DNA from: Phytoseiulus persimilis
Taxonomy: Eukaryota > Arthropoda > Arachnida > Mesostigmata > Phytoseiidae
DNA length: 64,000 bases
Reading direction: 5' to 3'
Assembly: GCA_037576195.1 (NCBI GenBank)
Contig: CM075104.1
Span: forward strand, 1,742,775-1,806,774
The position numbers were made by a program, and so were the translations under genes. This document shows, piece by piece, positions 33,850 to 44,654 of the stretch (position 1 is its first letter; every line of letters begins with the position of its first letter). Under the pieces are notes generated by a model that did not search any database, had not been told where the DNA came from, and saw only the letters and a list, made by a program, of their open reading frames with translations.

Positions 33850-34370
33850 GGTGAACTCTTCGAGAAGGTTATCGTATGCGACGCAATGCTGATCTCTGTG
33901 GTTGGTGTGGTAGGTACCGCGTTTCTGTTGTAGGCTTCAACATCTTTGTTGTTGAAGAAGAGGCGGACTACGTCGCTGTGTAAGTTCTCGTCACACCACC
34001 CACGCGGTCGGAATCGTGATTGGATCATATTCGTTTCCTGCGCATCTAATTTTTCGCTGCAACCGATTTCTGTGAGCACCGCAGAGAAGTTGATATCGTT
34101 TCGTCGCATCACTATCACTAGCGGAAAATAGTCCAACGATTGCCGTAGAACAGCTCGACCTCCTAGAGATCTCTGTACAGCGCTGTACACTGGAGCAGCA
34201 TTGACTGGTGGTAATTGTTTGGTCGCCGCGTGCGATCAAATCTAAACCGCCAAAATTGTTTTCGTATTCGCCTTTCATTCCTTGTAATCGTGAGTGACTC
34301 CTTGATCCGTTGTAACATGTGAACTGCACATACTTATCTCGTCTATGATCACACATTTAACGTGCGACCG
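33850..34370 (-). pseudogene. Helentron helicase, middle part
   Basis: A Pif1-like helicase fragment of a Helitron/Helentron, minus strand. From 34370: CVIIDEISMCSS (Walker B, near 34330-34365), a frameshifted stretch with NNFGG-LDLIA (about 34240) where a GDxxQLPP motif is expected, then AVQRSLGGRAVLRQSLDYFP, MRRNDINFSAVLTEIGC, NMIQSRFRPRGWCDENL and DVVRLFFNNKDVEAYN (about 33930-34180). These are the segments that precede the C-terminal helicase motif seen at 10650. Frame changes make it dead. Walker A was not found upstream. Satellite array F abuts its 3' side. Confidence 0.75.
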
Positions 34371-34504
34371 GAGGGGACGGAATATCCATGCGGCGCTCTC
34401 TGAGAACTTGTGATCTTTCTGTCGAAGGTCCAGCTTTCTTCACCCGGCCCAGCGATGGGTCAGCTCGCCGCTTGGCTCGTCTCGAAGATTCAGGTGTCTG
34501 TCGC

Positions 34505-35350
34505 GGCATTCTGAGTACATAGAAATATGTTATCCCGGAGACGGAACCAGTTTGTTTTTGATGAGAGATCTTTCTTTGCGCTCACCTGGTGGCTCCTTGA
34601 AAGGTTGAAAGTTTCTCGGAGGAAATCGAGATCTGGCCGCTCCACGAAGCACCCTGTATCGGAGTGACTTCGACTCCACACTCGCTGAGTAACTATCGGC
34701 GACTCTTCGCAGTCACGACGTGGAGCGAGACGATTCGCTGACACAAAACCATGGACCTCGTTGTTCAAACACCGATGTCTCACCGTCAATATTTCACTCC
34801 GGGGCCCCGCGATGCCTGTTTTTTTTTTCATCTTCACTCGTTCTATTTTTTTTTTCTAAGACGTCTCATCTGACCTCGAGATTGCGAGTTGGATAGAAAT
34901 TTGCATGCAGCAGTTCATTTCATGCCTCATATTCGAATTCTCCATCGTTTTCACCGAAATGCAGTTCGTTGGAACGCAAATACTCTCGAACAGAAAAATT
35001 CAACTTTGGATTGACTGCTGTGTCGGAACTAGCTCACAACAATCGCCCACTTCCCAAGGAACCCGTTCTCTCGCACCGATTCGCAACCGGGTGAGATAGT
35101 TATTTGTGCTAATTCTCCAGATTCTCAAGGGGTCAGACGAAAGAATGCTAAAGACTCATTTGCGCTCGTCAGAACAACACCAAAATCTGATACAAGACTT
35201 CACCGTTTTGCAAGGTTTTAAGACACACGGGAGTCCTCAATCATCGCCAGAGCAGAAGTTGTACGGCTTCAAAAGCGGACAAATTTCGTCCGTTAAATGA
35301 CGACTCAACCCCAGACTAGCCCCTCAAGGTATTCGATAAAAACGTTCTCA
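34505..35350 (-). repeat. Long dispersed repeat beside satellite G, copy 2
   Basis: Minus-orientation relative of 20870-21580 (about 700-840 bp, moderately diverged). The start of this copy lies against satellite array G at 35367, whereas in copy 1 it is the other end that lies near array E. Confidence 0.6.
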
Positions 35351-35366
35351 CGTTAAAAAAGTTTCG

Positions 35367-35643
35367 GAGAAGTATGGTCAGATTGGTCCCGGAATCAGCC
35401 CTGCAGAGTCGGGGAAGTATAGTGAGATTGGTCCCGGGATCAACGCTCCAGACTGGGAGAAGTATGGGCGGATTGGTCCCGGAATCAGCCCTCCAGATTT
35501 GGAGAAGTACGGTCAGATTGGTCCCGGAATCACCCCTCCAGATTCGGAGAAGTATGGTAAGATTGGTCCCGGAATCGCCCCTCCAGGTTTGAAAAAGTTT
35601 GGTCAGATTGGCCCTGGAATCGACCCTCCAGATCTGGAGACGT
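35367..35643 (+). repeat. 45-bp satellite array G, diverged
   Basis: About six units of the array-F-like variant (GGTCAGATTGGTCCCGGAAT). It ends abruptly at the LTR-like sequence starting TGATGAGTTACCC. Confidence 0.85.
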
Positions 35644-35870
35644 TGATGAGTTACCCAATCCTAGATGGTAACCGGCTAGACAGGGTGAGAGACGAAGCAC
35701 ACGTGGACTAGTTGTTGCTATCTTACGAACTGGATCAGGAAGCACAAGGTATTGAGCTTGACTCTGAATGCAAGACTGTTGTGTTTTATTATTGTATCGA
35801 CACCCGCACTCTCGACTCCCCGTGTGGGTTTAATCCCAGAGCGCGCCATTCCAAGGTATCACTATGAACA
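35644..35870 (-). repeat. Putative LTR, 227 bp
   Basis: On the minus strand this runs TGTTCATAGTGATACC ... GGTAACTCATCA, i.e. TG...CA ends, with AATAAAA inside. It follows the purine run AGTAAAAGAAGGGAGA (35871-35886), a good polypurine tract, so it looks like the 3' LTR of a minus-strand element. Its last 70 bp match 63847-63914, which lies before a copia gag; hence it may instead belong to copia. Confidence 0.6.
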
Positions 35871-35966
35871 TCTCCCTTCTTTTACTCAACTTCGCATGAC
35901 GTTATCATTGGGCTGCTCTCTGAGATTGTCACAAATTACTTTTTCTGATTCCGCCTGGCTCGCATG

Positions 35967-38719
35967 TCAAGTATCTCCAAACCTCGTCGGGACTCTTGTG
36001 ATCCTGCCACTTCTAGTGGTTCTCACTATTCTGGGTGTTGCCTTTGTATCGAGCCTCTTCGCTGTCCTCTCCACCTCGAGGTTCCTTTTTCTGCCTGCGA
36101 TTCGTTTTTGACTCGTGGAGAATTCGGTCGATTTTTCTTTCGCTTCTGAGTTTCCGATTTCCGTCTCCACAGATTGCCTGCCTTTCATGTTTGATGGAGT
36201 CTCGGATCGAGCTCGAGTGGGGACCTTGATTGTTCTCTGTTCATCCTCGTCCGTCTGCTTGAAATTTACGATTGCTGTTCCTCTCTTGGTTTCTTGCTCA
36301 ACTTCCTGTTCCTTCGCTTTTGTCGTTAGTCTCAAGAACATTCTATTTCTGATGAGTTGTTTTCCTTCGCGAGTTTGCACCTCATACGTTCTTTCGTTCA
36401 GTCTTCTTTGAATTGTCGCCTTTTGCCAGCGCTCCCCGTAACCAATGGGTTGCACCAGGACGTTTTCATTTGGTTTCGAAGGCTCTAATCGCCGTGCTCC
36501 TCGGTCATAGTTTCTCTTTTGCCTCAACTTCGCTTGCATGCTCTGTCCCATGACGCCTTTCGGTATCCTTTGTTTCAATCGGGACTCGCGAACCGGTACT
36601 AGACTTCTTGTTTTCCTGCAGAAAAACTTTTCTACCGGCGAGTAACCATCCTCTCCCGGGGTGTTTCTCCATTGTAACAAAGCCAGCTCCAGATCTTCGC
36701 GGGCCAACTCAGATTTTTCGATCAATCGTTTCGCAATCTCCACGGCCGCCTCTGCCTTGCCGTTGGCCTGATGATAGTGAGGCGAGCTAGTGTTGTGTTG
36801 AATCTTGAAATCTTGAACGAATCTTCGGAACTCCTCGGACAAGTAACGTGGGTCACTGTCCGTCCTGAACTGGCGTGGCCTCCCATATGCCGCAAAAAAC
36901 CGTTTTGTGACATTGACCATCTGTTTCGCCGTAGTTGGCATACCCAGTTTAGTAAGGTCGAAGTAACCGCTGAATCCATCGCACGTAACCAAATATTGTT
37001 GACCATTCCACTCCATCACGTCTTTATGAACTATGTCCCATGGCTGCCGGGGCGTCTCTCCGATGATCATCGGCTCTCGTTGCTGTTTTGTTGAATATGT
37101 TTGGCATTCAACGCACTTTTTCACCGTATCCTCCAAATCACTCTTCATATTCGGCCAGGAAACGGTGTCCTTCGCTCTTCGATACATCGGATCTTTGGCC
37201 AGATCTGTGCAGAGTTCCCAAGAGCTCTGTCCTCAACGATTGAGGAACGAACCCAGCAGAACCCTTTGGAAGCAGATCTTCCTGCCAAACCAGTTCCTCC
37301 TTGAACGGTAGGAACGGCCTCAGATCGGCGTCACTACTATCAGTCCACCTCGTTGCGATTGCCTCTTTGACTTTTTCACTGTGGCATCCCTGGCCGAATG
37401 TTCCTGGAGTTTTTTTAGAAGCGGATCCGATATTCGCGACCCATCTTGGGTTTTCGTGTTCTCGATTTCTGACCGAAGCATTTTTTCGTTATCGCTCTTT
37501 TCTGTCGTTTCCAACGGGGCTCTGCTCAGTGTGTCGGCTATAACATTTTTCTTTCCTGCAATTTATTTGACCACCAAATCATACATCTGCAGCGCCAGTC
37601 TCATACGTTGGAGTCTTTTCGGACAGCTGTCCAGGGGTTTGTTGAAGATTCCTTCCAATGGTTTGTGGTCTGTTTCGGTCACGATATTTGGCTTTCCGTA
37701 TATCAGATGATCAAACTTCGCACATGCCGACACCATTGCCAGAGCTTCCTTTTCCATTGCCACGTATCCCTCCTCTGCGTTTGATAATGCGTGCGAATAA
37801 TATGCGATCGGCCGTCGCATGTTTTTGATCTGTTGGAGTTGGAACGTTTTTTCATGCGCCTTCATCCACACGAACTCGTCAGCCTTCTTTGTGACTTCTC
37901 GAAAAGGTAACGTTTTCTCCGCAAGGTGTGGCAAGGATGAGACATGGTAATTAACCATGCCTAGAAAACGCTGAACTGCTTTCGGATTGGTGGGCGCCTG
38001 CATGTTTTTGATCGCTTCAACTTTTCCGGGGTCGGGTCTTACTCCATCCTTCGAAAATATATGGCCCATGTACTTCACCGATTGTTTTCGCCATTGAATC
38101 TTCTCCTTCAACTCTTGTTCAGTTTAAATCCGATCTTTCTTATTCGGCTGAACAACTCCCTCATATTACAATCGTGATCTTCCTTCGCTTCGTCGTCTGT
38201 TTCGCCGTATCCCATCACGATTGTACCATCAGCGATCACCAAGACCCCTTCCAAGCCCTCATACGCCTCCGTTTGACGTCGCTGATATTCTTCGGGCTCC
38301 GTTGAGATGCCCTGCGGTACCCGAATGTATTTGTATCTTCCCATCGGACCCCAGAAGGCTGTGAGGTCCTGTGAATTTGGGGTCAGTTTCATTTGGTAGA
38401 AGCCATCCTTTGCGTCAACGATGGAGAACACGCGGGCGTTCCTGAAATGAGGCAAATGGTCTTGAAGTGTGGGCATCGGGAACTTGGGTCTCCTCAGGGC
38501 CTTGTTCAGGAACGTGGAATCCAACGTTAATCGAACATCCTCCTTCTTTGGGACCGCGACGAAGTTACTTATCCACGGGGTTGGGTAGGAGACTTTCTCG
38601 ATTATTCCAGCCCTTTGCAGCTGATCAATCTTCTTTGCAATCTTGTCATAAAGTGCCACTGGTATCCGTCGGGGAGGTTGTTGTTTCGGTTCATGTGAAG
38701 GATCCAGCCGTAAGTTCAC
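35967..38719 (-). pseudogene. Gypsy pol (RT, RNase H, integrase), frameshifted
   Basis: A minus-strand Ty3/gypsy pol in standard order. RT 38719-38108: IIEKVSYPTPWISNFVAVPK, IVDAKDGFYQMKL; the catalytic pair reads VIADGT where active relatives have VIADD. RNase H 38111-37563: MGHIFSKDGVRPDPGKVEAI, then YYSHALSNAEEGY and TETDHKPLEGIFNKPL. A frame-broken linker follows. Integrase 37187-35967: CVECQTY, VHKDVMEW, RTDSDPRYLSEEF, HYHQANGKAEAAVEIAKR and a GPY/F-like domain. The integrase piece is a long open frame of 406 aa. Protease and gag are missing; the element interrupts a hAT transposase. Confidence 0.85.
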
Positions 38720-38739
38720 CGGATCGCCGAACTCCCCGA

Positions 38740-39290
38740 ATTTCGAATGGCTCCCAAGATGTTTCTAGAGGTTCCTCGCTCTCGGAATCGCACTAGGAGT
38801 TCTATCTGCTTTGAGCCCAGCGAGGGGATCGGAAGGGAGGAGCAGAGAATTACGCCAATGAAACGCTTCCTCCGCCACGTCCATTCGTCTGCCACGAGCG
38901 TGAAGACTGCAGCTCGTCGCTTGAGCTCGGAGAGATCCGCTGCTACGATGTCTGTGACCCTGGTGAATTCGTGATCGTTAGCTCGGCGCGCTATTTCAGC
39001 ATTAACCGTTCCGAACTCCGCGAATCGAAGCAAAAGTCGAAATGCTGGGTGCGAGAAGACTTGGAAAGGCATGTTCAATACCGTTACAAGAACCGCTATC
39101 AGCCGCTGCTCGATCTTGTGAACTTTTCCGTAGGGTATCGACTGAGAACCACCACCCTGCGAGCCCGAGCTTGCTTTGCGAGAGTGATGAGCCAGATAGC
39201 GCTTGATTCCTGTGATGCTTCCATGCACGAATGAAATCGTAGCGCTGCAGTTTCTGCATTTCGCCTTGCTCCCCTGTTTCTCTGGTGGCT
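38740..39290 (-). pseudogene. hAT transposase, N-terminal part with BED finger
   Basis: Minus strand. A BED-type finger CRNCSATISF...HGSITGIKRYLAHH (about 39195-39270) is followed by a linker, MPFQVFSHPAFRLLLRFAE (about 39010-39070) and VFTLVADEWTWRRKRFIGVI (about 38855-38900). The last block is the region before the first catalytic Asp found in hAT enzymes (T-D-x-W-T-like). It is truncated on its 3' side by the Gypsy at 38719, so the DDE core and dimerisation domain are absent here. Confidence 0.65.
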
Positions 39291-40514
39291 TGAAACGTTC
39301 CAGAACTTCTTGCCCTCATGAAAGAGAGGAAAGCTGCAGAGAAAACGATAGAAGCGAGTCTCTGATGACTCCAGAGAAATGTAGGTTCTTACATGAGAAA
39401 ACCACATTAAATATGTGCTCACTCGAGATCGGAGTTTCGGATGGTGATTCGCCTCCGGGGTCAGAAGAAGCGGAGTCAACATCTAAATTTGCAGAGCCTC
39501 CATCTGTGAAGTTCAAGTGGGAAGACGTCAGGGACGAGACTCAGTGGTACAATTGAATCTTCTCCCTCGATCGTCATTGATCTCGATCGACATTGTTACC
39601 ACGACCCAGAGCTCAAACGAATCTCATGGAACTAGGGAAGCGATCTCCAACCTTCTGGAGCAGCCTTTACGCGCTAAACGCTCTCGATTTCAGCTTTTTA
39701 TTGAAATGGTGCAGAGAAAGAAAGTGTCACTGTTACCCGTAACGTCCATGTTCATGTCACGAATGTCTTCTTCAGCGATCGTTTGCTCAGAATCAGAATC
39801 CATTTCCTGCAAAGAAAACTCTCAGCGTTTTCTAGCACAAGGACAGACGAAGCGGGCGACTGGGGGCGTCGTGCACCTGACGGAGGTGGGTCCAAGAGTA
39901 AGGCATTTAAGGATGAAATCCTGGGAAAGATAGGCAAGGTTCGCTTTCGGGTTTCCGATTCTCGACACCATGGTCACAAATGAGAACAAAGCGATTCCGA
40001 TGAAGTCGAAAACATTCGATTTGGCTGCTGATACATGATGATTCCAAGAAATTAACGGGAAACTGAAAACGATCGAATTTTTATCTAACCAAAAATTTTA
40101 ACAATACGCGCCCGATTCGATCACAAAGCTAAATCCTTGCATCATCGCTACAGAAGGACATGGATATCATGACTCCAAAGAATCAACTTATCGAATAGGC
40201 TTGCCAGGTCATCACTTGCCATTGGTGGAACGATGCCAGAGGCTTCCATCGAGCTGTCAGTTGTTGTCACAACGCGGTTGAGTGAGCGAAGCCGGTGTTC
40301 ACGGCTGATACTTGCTGATTGATGTGTGAATAAAGAGGGGGCCAAAATTTAGAACGTCTCTTGCCGCCTCACACCAGCGCACTACTGGCACCTGAATCAC
40401 GCAGTTTCTTGGCAACTAAGATATCAGAGTACCTAAATCGAACAGCAAGCCAGGGTAATCCATTATTTATTCAAAGGTTCGATGAGAATGAGTGCGTTGA
40501 CGAAGGCCACCGAC
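39291..40514. other. No gene recognised
   Basis: Only short open frames without recognisable motifs. GAATAAATAATGG on the minus strand (about 40448-40460) could be the poly(A) signal of the LINE that follows. Confidence 0.35.
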
Positions 40515-43260
40515 TCAGCCGATTCCGGCAAGGAGGTCCCCGGCAGGCAGCGATCCCCTGACTGCCGCCCCGTTGCCCCGCTGCACCTCGATTGAGATGC
40601 TCTGCAACAAGAACTTTCCCGCTCTCTTGTCCCCAGAAACGACCTCAATTCGTTTCCCCAAATCCTGGAGGAATGACTCCGACAGACGGCCCAGCGCTCC
40701 CAAGGTCTCGATGCCGACGGGTTGGACGATGAGGCGGGATTCGAGCTCACGATACTTCGACAACTTCGCAGACTCTGCCAACTTTGCGACAGCTCCCGCC
40801 GTGCGGGCCGCGCTGGATCTATAGGAAGGAGCGAGGATCCCAGACAGTGGCGTCTCACACCAGGCATCTGCCCGCCCTCCACGGAGTGGGCGTGAGACCG
40901 TCCGGACGGAGCGCTGAGTTACTCGACAAACCAGACGGCTCAAGTTCGTTGGCGATCGACGCGGAGCACAACGCGTGGGATATGAGCGAATTCAAAGCCC
41001 TATGGCGGGAGTGTCGGCCACCGCTGCGTGAGCAACTCAGTCCATGGTCACCGAAAGCAGAGACCGGGGAGCTGCACGTCGCGCAGAGGTGCGGATCGCA
41101 GATCGGTACGCCAAGACGGAGACCAGCAGCGAAGGGGAGTGTGTTGATGTCCATCGTGCCTATCGACGGCGAAGGAAGGGCATAGAGCCATTTTCCGCTG
41201 CTTGGATGGAAGACGGCGTCGAGTCGTGCTCTCTCCCTGTCACCGGGTGCGGCGTCAGTCGGCTCCGAGCGCCGGGACGCGATGACGACCCTATCCAGAG
41301 TGGCCTGCGATATCGCATCTGGGATGACATTCCATCGAGTTATAAATCTCCGAGACAGGGTCTCGATCCTGATTCCGAGGTGGGCGGTGACTTCAGGTGA
41401 CGCGAAGCTCGCCGCCAGCTCTCTGAATTGACACAAGGAGCCCAAGTGTGAGCTGGTCGCCAGGTCGGTGATTGCTCGGACCCCCAGGCCCCCAGATGAA
41501 ACGGGTAAAGTAGCCTGTCTCCACGATTCGGCGCCGGTTAGGTCGAGGTTCAAGACTGTGGTCAAATAGGCCCGGAGCTTCTCGTCGAACAGCTGAAGAA
41601 GGTCCAGGGAGGTCTCGGAGTCGGCGCACCGGAGCACGTAGATAACGCGAGGGGCGGAGAGTGAGCAACGGATCAGAAACGAGGCTGGGTGAGCATCCAG
41701 CAGCGGAAAACGCGAACACCACAAGTTGAGCAAGGCCAGTTTCTTCGTCAGAACTCCCTCCATGGACCGGTTGTTTAAAGGTGCTCCGAGGAGCTCCAAC
41801 TGCGAGTCGGCTAGAAGGCGGGCTCCACCGAGTAGCTGGCGGACACTCTGGAAGGTCTCCATCCGCACGTGAGGGGCATCCGAGAGCGCGAATACTTCGC
41901 ACTTGGCGCCGTTGAGCTCCAACCCCGACACGCCGAAGAAGTCCTTCACTTTTCGGATGTCGGATGTGACTGAATCGAGAGAGCCTCCCAGCGTGCCGTC
42001 GTCTAGAAACCAAGGTCTCAACTCGGACTCCAACAACAAATCTTGAAGGGCGATGCAGAAGAGAGCGGGACCCCAAGGGTCCCCCTGTTGTACACCGTTC
42101 CTGGAGAGGATCACCTGGTTCTCCCAGAAAAACCTGGTCGGGAGCCTGTAGGCCTGGTGATTCATAGGGTGAAGGGCTGGGACGTTGGCCTGAATCGAGC
42201 TGAGGATGGGATCCCGCCGGAGGGTGTTGAACGCGTCAGCGAAATCCAACTTGACGAGGATCTTCTAACTGTCCTTGCGGAGGAGGTTAGCTCCGTAGAA
42301 TGTCTCCAGTGCGAATGAAGGAAGCCGCCCATTGATCACCGAGGTGCAGAACTTAGCCAGGGCCCCCGTTAGAGGACAGAAGCTGTCGCCCTTCTCCAAA
42401 AGATCTTAGAGGTGTCGCGGGCGGAGGCCATCGGGACCACCGCTCGAACTGTTGGGGAAGCTGAGGACGGCAGCTCCAATCTCAGAGTCGTAGAGCCTGA
42501 TTTCGTCAACCGTGGCGAGGAGACGAGGGTCGGGAGGGTGGGCCGCCGCTGCGGGCATGTCTGGGTGTTTCGACTCGAGGATTCGGCGCGTAACCTCATC
42601 GGCAGGGGCCGTGACGTCGGTAGAAAGTAGAGTGCGAGCGGCCGCCGATACGTCACCCTGGGAGAGCTTCAGCTGGACCAACCGTGCCGTTGAGCCTTCG
42701 CGCGGGCGGGCGGCAGCCGACGGACTGGCGTGGGGGGCAGACCGCGTTGGGAGACTCATCTCTCTGTGGAAGCGGCTGAGGTTCTCGCGGATAAGGGACG
42801 TAAGGGATCTGCCACGAACCTTAACGAGGGGGATCGCCAGAACCGACATGGTGAAACTGTAGAGTGCGGACCAGGCGGCGAGATTATTGGATGAGCAAAC
42901 TTCGCTGAGGACCTCCGTGAGCTCAGCAGCGACTGTGGCCCTTATGCTACAAGGGACAATGGAGATCAGCTTGGATCTTCTGCGTATTTCACTGATTCGT
43001 TCAATGATGGAATCGAGAGGGGGGACAGCAGAGGCAGATGTGGTCGCCGCGGTTGATGTGGAGGGCTGGCTGCCTGCGGAGAGATGGGGCTCGGCCTGAG
43101 CCGCACGAGAAAGTGGATGCATTCGACTTCTATGAATCTTGAGACCTCGAGGGTTGGCCGCCACAAAAGGGCAAAGCGGGCATGCTGTTTGTGCGCTGGG
43201 AATGGGAACGGTGGCAAGGTCGTCCCTAGTCGACCCCTGCAACTGAATTCTATCGTTCAT
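40515..43260 (-). pseudogene. LINE ORF2: C2H2 finger, RT, restriction-like endonuclease
   Basis: From ATG 43260: C2H2 finger CPLCPFVAANPRGLKIHRSR (+MH) at residues about 29-51, a linker, the RT start LSFPNSSSGGPDGLRPRH (about 42410-42460), a stop at 42404, a frame change, then LVKLDFADAFNTLRRD (42210-42255), NGVQQGDPWGPALFCIALQ and catalytic FLDDGT (about 41990-42010; Y/F replaced and A to L relative to YADD). The C-terminal part has a CATCSSPVSAFGDHGLSC zinc motif (about 41030-41090), RHRALNSLISHAL, RPDGLTPTPW, and, after a frame change at about 40880, KLSKYRELESRL and QPVGIETLGALG, consistent with an R2-type PD-(D/E)XK nuclease. No APE endonuclease is seen. Confidence 0.8.
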
Positions 43261-44654
43261 GGTTCGATGAAGATCCGCCGCGAACCGGCAACGAGGCAGT
43301 TCGCAGCAGCGCCTCCATGTCGAGAGCAGGTGCGGTAGTTGTAACCGGTGTCAGTGGGACCGCCTTCCGCAAGGTGGTGATTATCGACTCCATGAATTTC
43401 GGCATGACCTTAGCGAGAACACTGGAGACCATTCCCTCGACAAGGCTGGCAAGGCGGGGAAGAACGGCGCTTAAGACGCGTTCGGTGATGGTAGCCGTAA
43501 GGGCGTCAATGTCGAGTGCTGGAGGCAGATGCGAAGCCGGTGCAGCCAGGGGGGCTTGGACTGCGGGAGCGGCGGACGGAGGTGCACTCACTTGCGACGG
43601 GCTTCGAGGCTGGCGCATGCCGTTACAGACGGCGGCTGCTTACGTACGGCCGGTGCGGAAATCTTCATGTGCATTGGAACCTGGGGCCCGAGCGAGGAGA
43701 GGGACAGTGACATTCCCTGTTTTGCCCCACCGACGGGTTGAGCGTCGCCAACGGTCGAGGATCTCGAGACGGACGGGACACGAACCGAACTTCGATGAGT
43801 GCGAGCCGCCGCAGTTGATGCAACGCTCGGGCTTCGCACATGCCTTGGCCAGGTGGCCTGGTTCAGAGCAGCGGCGGCAGGCGTCCACCTGCAGTTGGCA
43901 GTTCTTCGACACATGCCCGAACATGCAACAACGGTAGCACTGCAAAGGCCCATAATAGCCCAATGCACACCTGTTCAGGAATGTTGGAGCCATCGCTGAA
44001 AGTTTGAATGACCCTTTCGGTGGTGACCAAAGCTCCCAACCGAGCATCGCGAGCCCTGACTCGTGCGGCCTCCATAACTCCCACCCTCTTCAGAGATTCA
44101 ACGATGACTGACTCCGGCGCCGAACGGTGGACGCCATAAACCATGCCCTTCGATATGAACCGCGACTTGGACTCCCGCGGGTTGACGGCAACCCCACCCA
44201 GGGTGTGCAACGCTGAGAAACGTGCAGCGTCCTCCTCATTGTCCACTTCTACCACCAACTCGCCATTACGAGTCCTGCGTGTTTCTCGAACCTTGCCCTT
44301 CATGAGCTTTGCAGCCGCCAGGGATGCTGCAGTGAAGTCTTTGATGTCGCCGGAGAATATTATCGCTCGGTTCCTCTGCTGGAGACGAAGCTTTCGTCTG
44401 CCTTGGAATTCAAAATCGCCGCCGTCATCAAGAACCGCCTCCGCCGTCGATTCATCAGCGACAATCAACGCCACGTTGTTATCGCCGCCAGCGACCTCCC
44501 CTCCACCAGCAAGGCGGATACTCTTCGCAGGCGGGTTGGTCTCCACGCCTCCAGATGAATTCGACGCAGCAGACATGCTTCGCCGTTTGTTGCCGCAATC
44601 AACGCCCGCGTTGGTCCGCGGTACGTCCTCAGCCACCGGCGTCGGCTGCTCCAA
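43250..44654 (-). pseudogene. LINE ORF1: gag-like, three zinc knuckles
   Basis: From 44654 the protein has a charged N-terminus, an RNA-recognition-like fold region (RRTRNGELVVEVDNEEDAAR; KGMVYGVHRSAPESVIVESL) and, after a frame change near 43990, three knuckles: CYRCCMFGHVSKNC, CRRCSEPGHLAKAC and CINCGGSHSSKFGSC (43790-43950). A second frame change near 43630 leads to a Pro/Ala/Ser-rich tail with a hydrophobic-heptad stretch (ITERVLSAVLPRLASLVEGM), ending at 43250. This is an I/jockey-style gag, unusual beside an R2-type ORF2. Confidence 0.75.

Larger units (their letters stand above)
40515..44654 (-). mobile_element. Two-ORF LINE with restriction-like endonuclease
   Basis: A 4.1-kb minus-strand non-LTR element. 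ORF1 (44654-43250) is a gag-like protein with three zinc knuckles; ORF2 (43260-40515) has a C2H2 finger, an RT with FLDD and a C-terminal restriction-like endonuclease. The ORFs overlap with the ORF2 ATG inside the end of ORF1 (AACCATGAACGATAG). Several disabling changes are present. Confidence 0.8.
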
